Shown piece after piece: positions 29,101-40,391 of a stretch of DNA of 64,000 nucleotides (position 1 is the first letter of the stretch; each line of letters begins with the position of its first letter). The notes beneath the pieces were generated by a model. It had not been told where the DNA came from. It did not search any database and saw nothing but the letters and a program-made list of their open reading frames with translations. The translations under genes and the position numbers were made by a program. Source of the stretch: Glandiceps talaboti (lineage: Eukaryota; Hemichordata; Enteropneusta; Spengelidae); the NCBI RefSeq assembly GCF_964340395.1, contig NC_135551.1:31609955-31673954 (forward strand), read 5' to 3'.

Positions 29101-31943
29101 TAGGAAAAGGTAAGTGAACACTGTCAGTTTTATGTGTTTGTGGACATAGGTAAGTTATGTATTCTAGGAAAAGGTAAGTGAACACTGTCAGTTTTATGTG
29201 TTTGTGGACATAGGTAAGTTATTTATTCTAGGAAAAGGTAAGTGATCAGTTGTGTGTTTGTTTGTGTGCATGCGTAAGTTGTATATTCTATAGCTATGAA
29301 AGGAAAGGGTAAATAAATACTGGTATGTGTTTGTTTCATTTTTGTCAGTGTTTTCCCAAAGATAGACTAAGAGTTCCACTTTTTGAATTTCCTTCGATCA
29401 TTAGGTAATTTTGGGCGAGTTCTTCTTGGAACCTTGAAGATGTCTACTGAAACGACTGAAGATACACAACAAGTAGCCGTCAAACTTCTTAAACGTAAGT
29501 TTGCACACTTCACATTGAATATGATTTTCAGCACTGTCTTCCGTCTTCACCTATTAAGTTGTAACGTACATTAAAGATTTGTGTTCGTAACCATTTCAAT
29601 TGGCATTCAGATGACATCTGCTCGCTATAAGGATGATGCGGTAAATGAAAACTACTATCAATTTTACTCCTTGGGAGTTTTAATAGTCAACAAATAATAA
29701 ACGAATTGATAATTCAAATGATACATTTTGTCTTCTAGACACGGTGAATGAAGAAGAGATGACAACATTCCTAGAAGAAGGTCTAGTAATGAAAGGACTA
29801 GACCATCCAAACGTTCTGTCATTGATTGGTGTGTGCATCGACGAAGATGGATCTCCTATGATTGTGTTACCGTATATGAAACATGGAAGTCTGAAGACAT
29901 ACATTGAAGATCCTGATAGGGTTGGTTGTCATTACCTGTAATGCTTACAAAACATAGCTTTTACACTATGATTTTGACTATTATAACCATTTTAAAATCA
30001 TCATTTATATGTTACTAGTATTTAAAACTTAGATTTTGTATGATTCAGACTGAAGATGTTGTGATAAAGACTACCCCAATCCATAGTAAACGTTTGTCTT
30101 TGTTTATAAGGTTGCTGAGAATGGATTGGGCGTAGTGATCTTTCGTCGTATATGCAAATATAATGGGAAGTGACTAGCTTAACCATACTCCTAGCTTGAC
30201 TAGCTTAACTAATACCCGTACTCCCTAGCTTAACTAGCTTGAATACCCGTACTTCCTAGCTTAAATACAGATGTGAACCTACTAAACAGCCCTTTTCTGC
30301 ATTAACTAGTGTAAATCATAGTCATTTTTGTACAATTTAGAAAAATTCATTATCCGTTATTCTTTATCTCTTTGTATTCTACTTTAAGGTTATGTCACTT
30401 AGAGAGCTTGTATCAATGGGTTTACAAGTCGCTAAAGGTATGGCTTATTTGACCACGAGAAGAGTCGTACACAGAGATTTAGCTGCTCGGAATTGTATGT
30501 AAGTCGTTGTTTTTTAGGCTACCTTCTTGACATTTCTCCCTACTTTGTATTGCTAATATATTCAACTAATTACCTTTCATCTGTTACTACTATAGCGATT
30601 ATTTATTAAATAAGAGAATGAGATTAAAATACAACTGAAGAAGTTTTCACGTGACTGTGATATTAAAAATTGTTTTTAAAGAATGGTTCAATTTATTTCA
30701 CTACAGGGTTGACGAATATGGCACTGTGAAAGTTGGCGACTTTGGATTATCACGTGACATATATGAACGAGACTACTATGTGTGTCAGAATTCAAAGGCA
30801 AAGTTACCTGCAAAATGGATGGCACCAGAATGTTTTAAACGTCAACACTACGACACAAAGACTGATGTGGTGAGTGACGTCATACACATTTCGGGGTCTG
30901 TTCTCTGGCATATATTTGCCAAGTTATCGTTTTTCCACATACAAAGGACAGACAGACGTACTGATAGATGGATGGTTGGATGGGTGGATGGATGGATGGA
31001 TGGAGGGTTGGATGGGTGAGATGATGGGAAGGTTGGTGACTATGTTGATGGATAAATAGATCATAATACAGATTTACATTATAATCAACATAATTATAAT
31101 CTTGTGTGTATGTGTTCTTTTCTACTTGTGAAATTGGCAGTGGTCATTTGGTGTGTTGCTATGGGAACTGATGACAAGAGGTGAAACACCATACCCAGCT
31201 ATTGACAATTGGGAATTGATAAAGTACCTGGAAAAGGGGCGACGACTACAGCAACCTCAGTATACGCCAGACGAATTGTAAGTAGGTCTGACCACTTTGA
31301 TATCTCCCCATCAACTCATAAACTGAAAAAGTATATTCTTCCATACTTGTGAAAAGCGAAATATCTCTCTTCAATTACTCTGTTAGAGGGACTGGTTTTA
31401 TGTTAGCTGTATTTATTTATGCTCAGGGGACCAAGAATAATTATTGTCACTAACCTTTCATCGACTAACTGCTCAAAAGTAGAGTTATAAAAATCTGGCA
31501 AAGAGGCATGCTATGTATTTGAGAGAGGCATCATGGGAAATAAACAATATGGGGAGTTTCTTTTTATTCTCCCAATTGGTCTTAGCATTATGTGGATATT
31601 ATTTCCAAAAAAAAAGTTTTGAAGGTGCAGCTAAGTTTGAGATAAAATCGGTCTTGCATTTGTTCCCTTTTAATATTATTCTATGTATTTATTCTATGTA
31701 TTTACTCGTACACTGTTCTTTTGATTCTACTCCACATCACATACTTCTATGACTCTGTCGTGTTTCTGTTTTATGCTTAGATTCAATATCATGCAAACAT
31801 GCTGGGAATGGTCTCCAGACAATCGACCAGAGTTTGATGAGCTTGTCAGCTTGATTGAAGGAATTCTGAATGCATCTGATGGTGATTCTGCAGACGATTA
31901 CTACTTGACACCGATACAATCAACTTATATTAACATGGTGTAA
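20496..31943 (+). CDS. Receptor tyrosine kinase: C-type lectin domain, IPT/TIG domains, TM, Met-like kinase (17 exons)
   Basis: Exons: 20496-20595, 21294-21642, 22002-22072, 22346-22593 (or 22658), 23247-23380, 23682-23870, 24007-24112, 25779-26162, 26710-26883, 27903-28170, 28743-28871, 29405-29494, 29739-29920, 30389-30498, 30707-30869, 31141-31277, 31781-31943. The product is about 998 residues. Residues 1-25 are a signal peptide (core [13 protein letters not shown]) and 35-173 a C-type lectin domain. Residues 174-256 are a Ser/Thr stalk. IPT/TIG domains span about 257-603 ([14 protein letters not shown] and [16 protein letters not shown], as in Met and plexins), and 615-638 a TM helix. 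The kinase spans about 697-975: loop GKGNFGRV at 716, K744, HRDLAARNC at 836, DFG at 856, activation tyrosines YERDYY at 864-869. The tail ends TYINMV. It should phosphorylate tyrosines after binding an extracellular ligand. The Sema and PSI domains of Met and Ron are absent. One junction is uncertain: exon 5 opens in phase 0 and fits the donor at 22593, while the better-looking donor at 22658 is out of phase. Confidence 0.9.
20630..20998. mobile_element. Foldback element with long inverted arms, kinase-gene intron 1
   Basis: The left arm, about 20632-20745, begins ACTTTTTGTCATAAAACC. The right arm, up to about 20992, is its near-perfect reverse complement over about 70 bp, and similarity continues inward (AACAATTTACTC, ACATCAA). 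The right arm carries an extra duplicated segment of about 60 bp with another TGTGTGTTTC unit. No coding capacity was seen, so it is a non-autonomous foldback or MITE-type element. It lies between the signal-peptide exon and the lectin exon. Confidence 0.8.
22812..23180. repeat. (TGTA)n and (TCTG)n microsatellites, kinase-gene intron 4
   Basis: A TGTA array at 22812-22896 is followed by imperfect TG, and by TCTG/TGCC arrays at about 22965-23025 and 23090-23180. The array ends about 65 bp before the IPT exon at 23247. Cys/Val/Met frames here are artefacts. This is also the intron whose donor is uncertain, so length change here could have moved the splice site. Confidence 0.93.
23559..23587. 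repeat. CATAGAC...GTCTATG hairpin, copy 3
   Basis: A 29-bp imperfect palindrome with CATAGAC at 23559-23565 and GTCTATG at 23581-23587. The GTGGAGGGTCTATGG half matches the copies at 11396-11422 and 11455-11486. It lies in the intron between two IPT exons. Confidence 0.55.
24113..25778. other. Kinase-gene intron 7, mostly unremarkable
   Basis: A 1.67-kb intron between IPT exons. It holds a short (CGCA)n run near 24748-24770 and the foldback at about 25507-25660. The remaining sequence shows no coding or repeat signature I recognise. Confidence 0.6.
25507..25660. mobile_element. Foldback (palindromic) element, kinase-gene intron 7
   Basis: Perfect 14-bp arms GGTAGCTGTTGTCG (25538-25551) and CGACAACAGCTACC (25604-25617) enclose inner arms GCTAGCCT (25559) and AGGCTAG (25591). 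Outer similarity extends to TTACTGCACTGTT (25511) against AACGGTGCAGTTA on the right. This is a MITE-like structure with no ORF. Confidence 0.7.
26863..27348. repeat. 40-bp minisatellite spanning the exon 9 splice donor
   Basis: About twelve 40-bp units of the form CATGGTCATCCACATATGTC then AGGGTAAGTATTGAACCAAT. The last 21 nt of exon 9 (CATGGCCATCCACACGTCATG, ending 26883) plus GTAAGTATTGAACCAAT make the first, diverged unit. Nearly every unit repeats a consensus 5' splice site (AGGGTAAGTA, in two units AGGGTAAATA). The array therefore grew from the exon/intron junction. It ends in a partial unit more like the exon (TCATCCACACGTCA). Confidence 0.95.
27649..27804 (+). pseudogene. Reverse-transcriptase fragment (CR1/L2-type LINE relic)
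   Basis: A 51-codon frame in kinase-gene intron 9 contains [16 protein letters not shown] followed by [13 protein letters not shown] and a stop. These are the RT palm motifs QGSVLSPL and FADD of CR1/L2/Rex-type LINEs. The flanks have decayed. The motif set differs from that of the intact LINE at 16162-20261 (QGCVLSPL, FWADD), so it belongs to another family. Confidence 0.8.
28859..29300. repeat. 58-63-bp minisatellite spanning the exon 11 splice donor
   Basis: About seven units contain ATTCTAGGAAAAGGTAAGTG and a second donor-like ATAGGTAAGTT. The exon 11 end (ATTCTAGGGAAAG, to 28871) is the first copy, and it encodes the start of the kinase glycine loop (ILGKG). Each unit thus carries a copy of the exon end and of its splice donor. 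This is the second array of this kind in the gene. Confidence 0.93.
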
Positions 31944-32645
31944 TTTTTTTAAGTCTATAGTGTAAGTTACTACTGTGCCAAACTTACAGTTTCATAAAAT
32001 TCATTATGTTATGCTCTCTTAATGAATGGTAAGGCCAATAATTGTAATAAAATCACTTAATTTCAGCTTATAAAGAATCTTAAATAGATAAAAGGTTTAC
32101 AAGGTGTATGAAATAATCCACTGATAATAGTTGAAATTTACTGTATAATATAGTATATGTTTCATTATTACAAAATGTTATTTTTCCTACCGATTGAAGT
32201 AAAAATAATTTTATTTTTAAACAGTGTACTACTAGATATTATTTGGGTTAAAAGTGGTTTAACTTTTCTAACTTGTGTAAATTAATTCGTTTTTAGAAGT
32301 TATCTTAAATCTGAATAAGTACAAATCTAAATCAAGACAAATCACTTTAACTTATTTCAAGATAAGGTGGACAACACTGAATCAAGTCAAGTTCATAACT
32401 GCAGACTTGAATTGGTTCATTGTCAAAAAAATCATACGAGAGCTTCTATCAATTACACACATGGATATTAGCTTTTTACTTGTATTGTTGAATTTTCAAT
32501 TTGACCTGAGGTTATAGTTTGAAGTGGCTACTGTTTCTGTAAGTAGTGTAAATATATCCAAACCTAATTTTATCTCCTTCATTTATGATCATAATATGGC
32601 TGTAATAAATCACAGACCCTACATGTAGATAAATTGAAAAGTCAC
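31944..32645 (+). other. Kinase-gene 3' UTR region
   Basis: AT-rich DNA after the stop codon at 31941-31943. AATAAA occurs at 32046-32051 and 32604-32609, both possible poly(A) signals. No other feature is seen. Confidence 0.5.
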
Positions 32646-32649
32646 AATT

Positions 32650-33450
32650 GAGTTGCAAAAGTACAGTCATGTAACAGGGCTATATATGGAGTTGTAAAAG
32701 CACAGTCATGTATACAGGGCTATATATGGAGTTGTAAAAACACAGTCATGTATACAGGGCTATATATGGAGTTGTAAAAACACAGTCTTGTATACAGGGC
32801 TATATACGGAGTTGTAAAAACACAGTCATGTATACAGGGCTATATATGGAGTTGCAAAAGCACAGTCATGTATACAGGGCTATATATGGAGTTGTAAAAG
32901 CACAGTCATGTATACAGGGCTATATATGGAGTTGCAAAAGCACAGTCATGTATACAGGGCTATATATGGAGTTGCAAAAGCACAGTCATGTATACAGGGC
33001 TATATATGGAGTTGTAAAAGCACAGTCATGTATACAGGGCTATATATGGAGTTGTAAAAGCACAGTCATGTATACAGGGCTATATATGGAGTTGTAAAAA
33101 CACAGTCTTGTATACAGGGCTATATACGGAGTTGTAAAAACACAGTCATGTATACAGGGCTATATATGGAGTTGCAAAAGCACAGTCATGTATACAGGGC
33201 TATATATGGAGTTGTAAAAGCACAGTCATGTATACAGGGCTATATATGGAGTTGCAAAAGCACAGTCATGTATACAGGGCTATATATGGAGTTGCAAAAG
33301 CACAGTCATGTATACAGGGCTATATATGGAGTTGTAAAAGCACAGTCATGTATACAGGGCTATATATGGAGTTGTAAAAACACAGTCATGTATACAGGGC
33401 TATATATGGAGTTGTAAAAGCAGTCATGTATACAGGGCTATATATGTATA
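32650..33450. repeat. 40-bp minisatellite with a 320-bp higher-order period
   Basis: About twenty copies of CACAGTCATGTATACAGGGC plus TATATATGGAGTTGTAAAAG. A marked variant pair (CACAGTCTTG with TATATACGGA) occurs at about 32783-32812 and again at 33103-33132, exactly 320 bp (eight units) later. The pattern of GTTGCAAAAG and GTTGTAAAAG variants between them also repeats. This is a duplicated eight-unit block. The 89-codon frames here are artefacts. Confidence 0.95.
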
Positions 33451-36400
33451 AATGATAAATAAAACATGAGCATCCAAAACATATGCAAATTTACTTTATT
33501 TATTTATTACATCATCTAGATTACAAACATTTATGGGTAAACTGTCAATATATCTACAAGGAATGAAATATGCCAATGGCAAAGAAACATGTATGTCACA
33601 CTCACTCACTACACATCAAGTACAGAGGCTGCCATCTGTCTACCCTTCAATTAGAATAGACTTGCTATAACCATGGTTAAAATAATGAATACTTCTGAGT
33701 TATGGGTGATACTATTGGAAGAATGGGATTGTGGAGCTACAGTGGGAGGGGGTACACAGAAGAACTGATATCACTACTAAACTGTGAAAATATGACTGAG
33801 GCTAAAAAAAAGAAAAGAATTGTTTCTGGTCAGCATACACATCACTTAAATACCCTCGTAATCGCGTCCATCTTTTTGTGTGTGTATGTTTGTTCATCCC
33901 ATGCAGTCTGCAGATCCGAGAGGAAACACAAAAATAACCCTCCCTACTTCAGTTAAGACAACTGCAGAGCCAATCATGAACAAGCAAATGACATCTGCCC
34001 CACATACACACTTGCTCTAAAGTACTAAATAAAAAGAACACTAACTTACATAAATAGTAGACTGGGTGACAGATTTGTTGAGAATACTTTTTTTTTTAAT
34101 TGCGCCGTCACACCATTTTAGACAAAGTGTCCTGACCAGAAACAATTCTTTCTCTTTTTTTCAGGCTTAAAATACAGTTTTAAATAACAAGTTATGTGAA
34201 ATTTATTGTTAACATATCACTGATCACAAACGATGAAGTGTGTCATTATGGGAAGATAAGTAATTTTACAGTCACATGTACACCATGGGAAGGATAAGTA
34301 ACTTTACAGTCACAGGTGCACCATGGGAAAGGTAAGTAACTTTACAGTCACAGGTACACCATGGGAAGGATAAGTAACTTTACAGTCACAGGTGTACCAT
34401 GGGAAGGATAAGTAACTTTACAGTCACAGGTACACCATGGGAAAGGTAAGTAACTTTACAGTCACAGGTGCACCATGGGAAGGATAAGTAACTTTACAGT
34501 CACAGGTGTACCATGGGAAGGATAAGTAACTTTACAGTCACAGGTACACCATGGGAAAGGTAAGTAACTTTACAGTCACAGGTGCACCATGGGAAAGGTA
34601 AGTAACTTTACAGTCACAGGTACACCATGGGAAAGGTAAGTAACTTTACAGTCACAGGTGCACCATGGGAAAGGTAAGTAACTTTAGGCTGGTGATGAAA
34701 TGTATTCTATGTTTGTAGTTCATTAATTATAAAAAAGAAAAAAATATTATCTCACTGTGGGAAGTGATTTGTAAACAAACTAGGTAAACACAACCAATTT
34801 TATTTCACAAGTAAAAACAATTAATCAAACTATGTATGATGATGTTTTAATGGTGAAATGACTGAGATATTGACAAACTAGGTATGACATAGACAAAGTA
34901 AAAGCAATTTCTCATCCATATTGTGACCAAAAATATATCAACACTGTCTTGAAGATTTCAAATATTGAACTCTTCCTACCAATTCCCATAAGTACTCATG
35001 ATGCTGCAGTTTTATGTCTTGACATATATACAGAATTGCAAATTCAAGCCAAGCAATGCAGCGCCCTCTATAGGCAAGATATTGTGAAATTACATTAGAA
35101 TAACAACTCGACCAGCCAATCAGAAGACACAAAGTAGGATGACAAAACAATCTAAACATAACTTCTAGTTTAGTTAAGAATTATACATCATAGGTTCATC
35201 ACAAAAACTTTATTCTTATAGTGTGTTTTCCAATAAACATTTGGCATAGAATTGTATGTAATCATTGGTACAGACACAATTTAGTCCAATAGACCATCTA
35301 TTGTCTTGATTCTTATGCGGCGACATCATCTTTATGCAAATGTACTTCAACCGATTTCCTTATAATTAGCACAAATCTAAACACATGACAGTGTGGACAT
35401 TAATAAGTATGCTGATATCAGACACAACAAATATCAGTTTCTATTTTACACAGTTCTAACAATAAAACTGAATATCTAAATTTCTTCATAGAAATGGTTT
35501 ATCTTTGGACAAAAGTGGGATGGACTGTACCATTTACAAACATGATAAATATAGACTTCTTTTGTATGACATGGTGTCATATGTCTCAGTGGTTGCACAG
35601 TGGAGGAAAGTGTCCATTTTCTGACAAGTCAACAAACACGTTTACCACAAAGTAACTATATATTTATTTGATTTAAAATCCGGACGGATGAAACCATGAA
35701 AATTTTGCAAGCACATCAATTGTATGACCCCTATTGTACAATAGATTAACCCCAAACTAGGGCAAAACTTGAGATTTCCAGAAACATACAGGAGGAAGAA
35801 AGAGGAAGTTATTTCAAAATAATATACTTTATCATAAAATACACAAAGTTTGGAGTGTCGTTAAAGAAAATACCAGAATTGAACACATCAAACTATGTAA
35901 ATTTGTGAAATACAGGTAAGAAGTGGATGGATGTATACTGTATACAGGCTAAGCCGCAAGTAAACAATCTGAAATCATTTGCTATCATCTATCTACACAA
36001 ATTTTCAGGCATGACTATGGTTTTTTTCTTCATATTTTTAAGACATATTCAATAAATACTTGTCTGTACACAGAAGGTTGTGTATTTTCTGACTTGTGTA
36101 AAAAAAAGAAGAAGACAAATATGTAGAAGTACAGGAATTGAATAATCTTTTAGCCTATCAGTGATAAACATTAACAAACCAAAATCATTGGACAAAATTT
36201 CACATGTAATATTTTGGAAAATTTTGATTTTTATTTTTTTTAAAATTTGAATCATAGCAATAGTGTTTTTGATGTAATTTGCAATTCCTTTATTTTTTCA
36301 TCCAAATCATGTCAAAATTCTAGTATTTATGTAATTTGTTGGCAAAGCTCAACTGTAACGAGATGTGAACCAATGAAATAATGGTTATCAGTGAACTTGC

Positions 36401-36876
36401 TGTCAGAATGTCAGTATACAGTGATACGATTTGCCATTTCAGTTTATTTTTCCACCAAAACAGCTAGTTAGTCAAATAATCTTGTTTTTACGATTTGTTG
36501 GCAAATCTCAAATTCATTTTAAATTTGAATCACAGAAATAATGTTTTAGTTGTGATTTGCTGTCAATATTTTGGTAAAAAATTATATTTATTAAACGAAT
36601 ATATCTGATTTTAATCACTATATTTCCTTAATATATGCAAATGACAACTTATAAACAAGACAACACGGAGAACACAAAATGCTGGATGTCGGACAATAAA
36701 ATCTGAAGACTATTACACATAATTATCAGGTTTGTTAGACTGCCTTCAAGATGAAATGCACTGTAGTGATAGTGGAAATAAGGTGGGTACACAATCTAAC
36801 ACCCCTATATTAAGTAGAATGAGCTTTGACTTCATTAAATGGGTCATACTATGTTCTGCCTGTAGGGGTGATCAGG
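33451..36876. other. Convergent intergenic or long 3' UTR region
   Basis: Lies between the ends of the plus-strand kinase gene and minus-strand OSCP1. TTTATT motifs (AATAAA on the minus strand) occur at many points, including a cluster at 33495-33508 and one near 36229, so the OSCP1 poly(A) site cannot be fixed. Apart from the 38-bp array at 34243-34690, no repeat or coding feature is recognised. The 84-codon frame at 33702 shows no family features. Confidence 0.5.
34243..34690. repeat. 38-bp minisatellite carrying donor-like and acceptor-like motifs
   Basis: About twelve units of GGTAAGTAACTTTACAGTCA then CAGGTGCACCATGGGAAA. Each has AAAGGTAAGTAAC, a near-ideal 5' splice site (GGATAAGTAAC in variant units), and TTTACAGTCACAG, which resembles a 3' splice site. 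It lies outside the exons I can place. Confidence 0.93.
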
Positions 36877-39800
36877 TTATGATGCACTGTCCATGAGTTC
36901 TAGTAAGTCATCTCCTTTACTAGAAGCTGCCCCAGTGTCTGGTATTGCCAAGTCTCCCATAATCTTGCTTAACTCTTCATTACCTTTCTTCAGCTATCAA
37001 AAAAAAACAACAACAACAGAACTGTCATTCAGTGAAAGGGTTTCTCAGGTATAATATGCACTCCTAATTTGAGTATTCCATATGTTGTAAGAACTATGGT
37101 ATACTTCTACTACTGACTTACAATGTAACTATGGTATATTTCTACTACAGACAATGTTGTAAGAACAATGGTATACTTCTACTACAGACAATGTTGTAAT
37201 AACTATGGTATATTTCTACTACTGACTTACAATGTTGTAAGAACTATGGTATATTTCTACTACTGACTTACAATGTTGTAAGAACTATGGTATATTTCTA
37301 CTACAGACAATGTTGTAATAACTATGGTATACTTCTACTACAGACTTACAATGTTGTAAGAACTATGGTATACTTCTACTACAGACTTACAATGTTGTAA
37401 GAACTATGGTATACTTCTACAGACTTACAATGTTGTAAGAACTATGGTATACTTCTACAGACTTACAATGTTGTAAGAACTATGGTATACTTCTACTACA
37501 GACTTACAATGTTGTAAGAACTATGGTATACTTCTACAGACTTACAATGTTGTAAGAACTATGGTATACTTCTACAGACTTACAATGTTGTAAGAACTAT
37601 GGTATACTTCTACTACAGACTTACAATGTTGTAAGAACTATGGTATACTTCTACTGACTTACAATGTTGTAAGAACTATGGTATACTTCTACTACAGACA
37701 ATGTTGTAAGAACTATCATGGTATATTTCTACTACAGACTTACAATGTTGTAAGAACTATGGTATATTTCTACTACAGACAATGTTGTAATAACTATGGT
37801 ATATTTCTACTACAGACTTACAATGTTGTAAGAACTATGATATACTTCTACTACAGACAATGTTGTAAGAACTATGGTATACTTCTACTACAGACAATGT
37901 TGTAATAACTATGGTATACTTCTATTACAGACTTACAATGTTGTAAGAACTATGGTATACTTCTACTACAGACAATGTTGTAAGAACTATGATATACTTC
38001 TACTACAGACAATGTTGTAATAACTATGGTATATTTCTACTACAGACTTACAATGTTGTAAGAACTATGGTATATTTCTACTACAGACAATGTTGTAATA
38101 ACTATGGTATACTTCTACTACAGACAATGTTGTAATAACTATGGTATATTTCTACTACTGACTTACAATGTTGTAAGAACTATGGTATATTTCTACTACA
38201 GACAATGTTGTAATAACTATGGTATATTTCTACTACTGACTTACAATGTTGTAATAACTATGGTATACTTCTACTACAGACAATGTTGTAAGAACTATGG
38301 TATACTTCTACTACAGACAATGTTGTAATAACTATGGTATATTTCTACTACTGACTTACAATGTTGTAAGAACTATGGTATATTTCTACTACAGACAATG
38401 TTGTAATAACTATGGTATACTTCTACTACAGACTTACAATGTTGTAGGACAGGAGAGTAGATGGACAGTGACTGATAGGGAATTGGACAAGGGATAGATA
38501 GACAGGAGAGTAGATGGACAGTGACTGATAGGGAATTGGGCAAGGGACAGATAGAGAGGGATATTGGATGGACAGTGACTGATAGGGAATTGGACAAGGG
38601 ATAGATAGCCAGGAGAGTAGATGGACAGTGACTGATAGGGAATTGGGAGAAGGAGATTAGATGGGAGATTTACCACTTTCGTATTGATTTGATACTGTCA
38701 ACAGACAAGTCATTCCCATGGAAAAACTCAATAATATATTCTAAGATGATAAAATGCTTCATTCCATGATCGTAATGATCACCAATATTTAAGGTACCTG
38801 TGATATGTCCAACACAACTATCACTATTAATGTATAAATAACATTTACAGTTTTAGAAAGTTATTTGAGGGATTTGTCTGTAACAGACTTAGTATACAAC
38901 ATTTTATGATATAGGAATACCAGAGTTTACAAGGTTTTGCAGTTTTTCAGAAAGGTTTCTCTAAACTCACTTTCAAGCTAAGTAATTTTGATTTGTGACT
39001 TATGTACTACATCTGTGCATCAAACCAGATTGACTGATGTCACAAATATCAGATGGAAAGTCATTCATGCACACATGAAATACCGCTATATTATAAATCA
39101 CTTATACGTGATATCAGGATGGAAATCTCTTATTGGTTATACTTAATTTCTCTCAGTTCAAAAATTGATAATATCATTCTTTTAAAAGTCAATTATCACT
39201 TCACAGAGAGACAGTTTACAAAATATCTCTCTTCTGTCGTACATTACTGTCTTATAGAAATCCTTGGGCTGATTACTCCTGATTTCACAAGCTGCTACTA
39301 TGGTAACACTGATATGTATAATTCAATGGAAAAGTCTCCAAGCGATCGGTTGCTTCACTCATGTAATCGTGCATATCATGTAACCATGGCAACCATGCAG
39401 CCGATGCATTCAGAGAATTGATACATTACATGCACATATCCAGGGTCAAAATAATAGGTATATGTTCAACGGACAATAATTACTTTTCAGGAAGAAACTG
39501 ATTTGTGTTTAATATCTCATATTTTCATATCAATATATCTGACAGGATCTGATTCAATATAAAATTTGGCTTCCATATATTATCCACAAGTCTTGGTCTC
39601 AGTTTCGTGGAATCTAGAATTACATTAGTTTTAATACTGTCGTGATTACCTTCCAACTTGAAATCTTAATAAGTCACACATTACATTATCAGTAGCCTTG
39701 ATATCTTAGTGTACATAAAAAAACTAGTCTTATTTTCTTTTAAAAATGTATTCACTGATCACTTTTATATTTTAAGTCACAAAGTACTGAATTTTAATTA

Positions 39801-40333
39801 TTTCTCCAAACTCTGTATTTTTTGGTTCTCTATGTAGGTCTATTCTTATCATATTCCAGTCTCTGTGATGACAGTAAGCTAGAAAAGATGTGGACCATTT
39901 AATTATAGAGTTGACTAAATCCCACACGAAGCCTTCAAATTGTTGAAATGGAAGAATGTATTAAAGTAGTTCTTATTTTGAATTCACCAAACCATTGAGT
40001 CTACTGATAAGCTTTGTTAATGGTGTCGTGAATGGAATAATAAATTAGTTAGACCTATTCAGACTTTACTCATATTTTAAAGTCTGATGTGTATTCAATG
40101 CAAAGCTGTACAAATGGTATACAAATCACTACTTTGTACTCAGTATGATATGATACAATTCTATCAAGGCTACTAAATATTAATTAAGGTCTGTGACTAA
40201 AGTTACTTACTGACTGAGGTACAAATATGCATATTGCAGAGGAAGAGATAGACTTTGAGATAGACAGACTGATCGACATATAAACAGGAAGGCAGGCAGA
40301 GACAGACAGACAGACAGACAGACTGACAGACAC

Positions 40334-40391
<58 letters not shown>

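Noticed and set aside
32650-33450. Regular 40-bp repeats considered as a CRISPR array
   Set aside because: The units are contiguous with no unique spacers, there are no cas genes, and the genome is eukaryotic. The same applies to the other arrays in the window.
33702-33956. 84-codon plus-strand frame between the convergent genes
   Set aside because: No family motif and no clear splice or coding signature. It probably lies in the OSCP1 3' flank or UTR.
39053-39421. 122-codon plus-strand frame in the last OSCP1 intron
   Set aside because: Composition like the surrounding intron, no motifs, and no repeat or gene family recognised.
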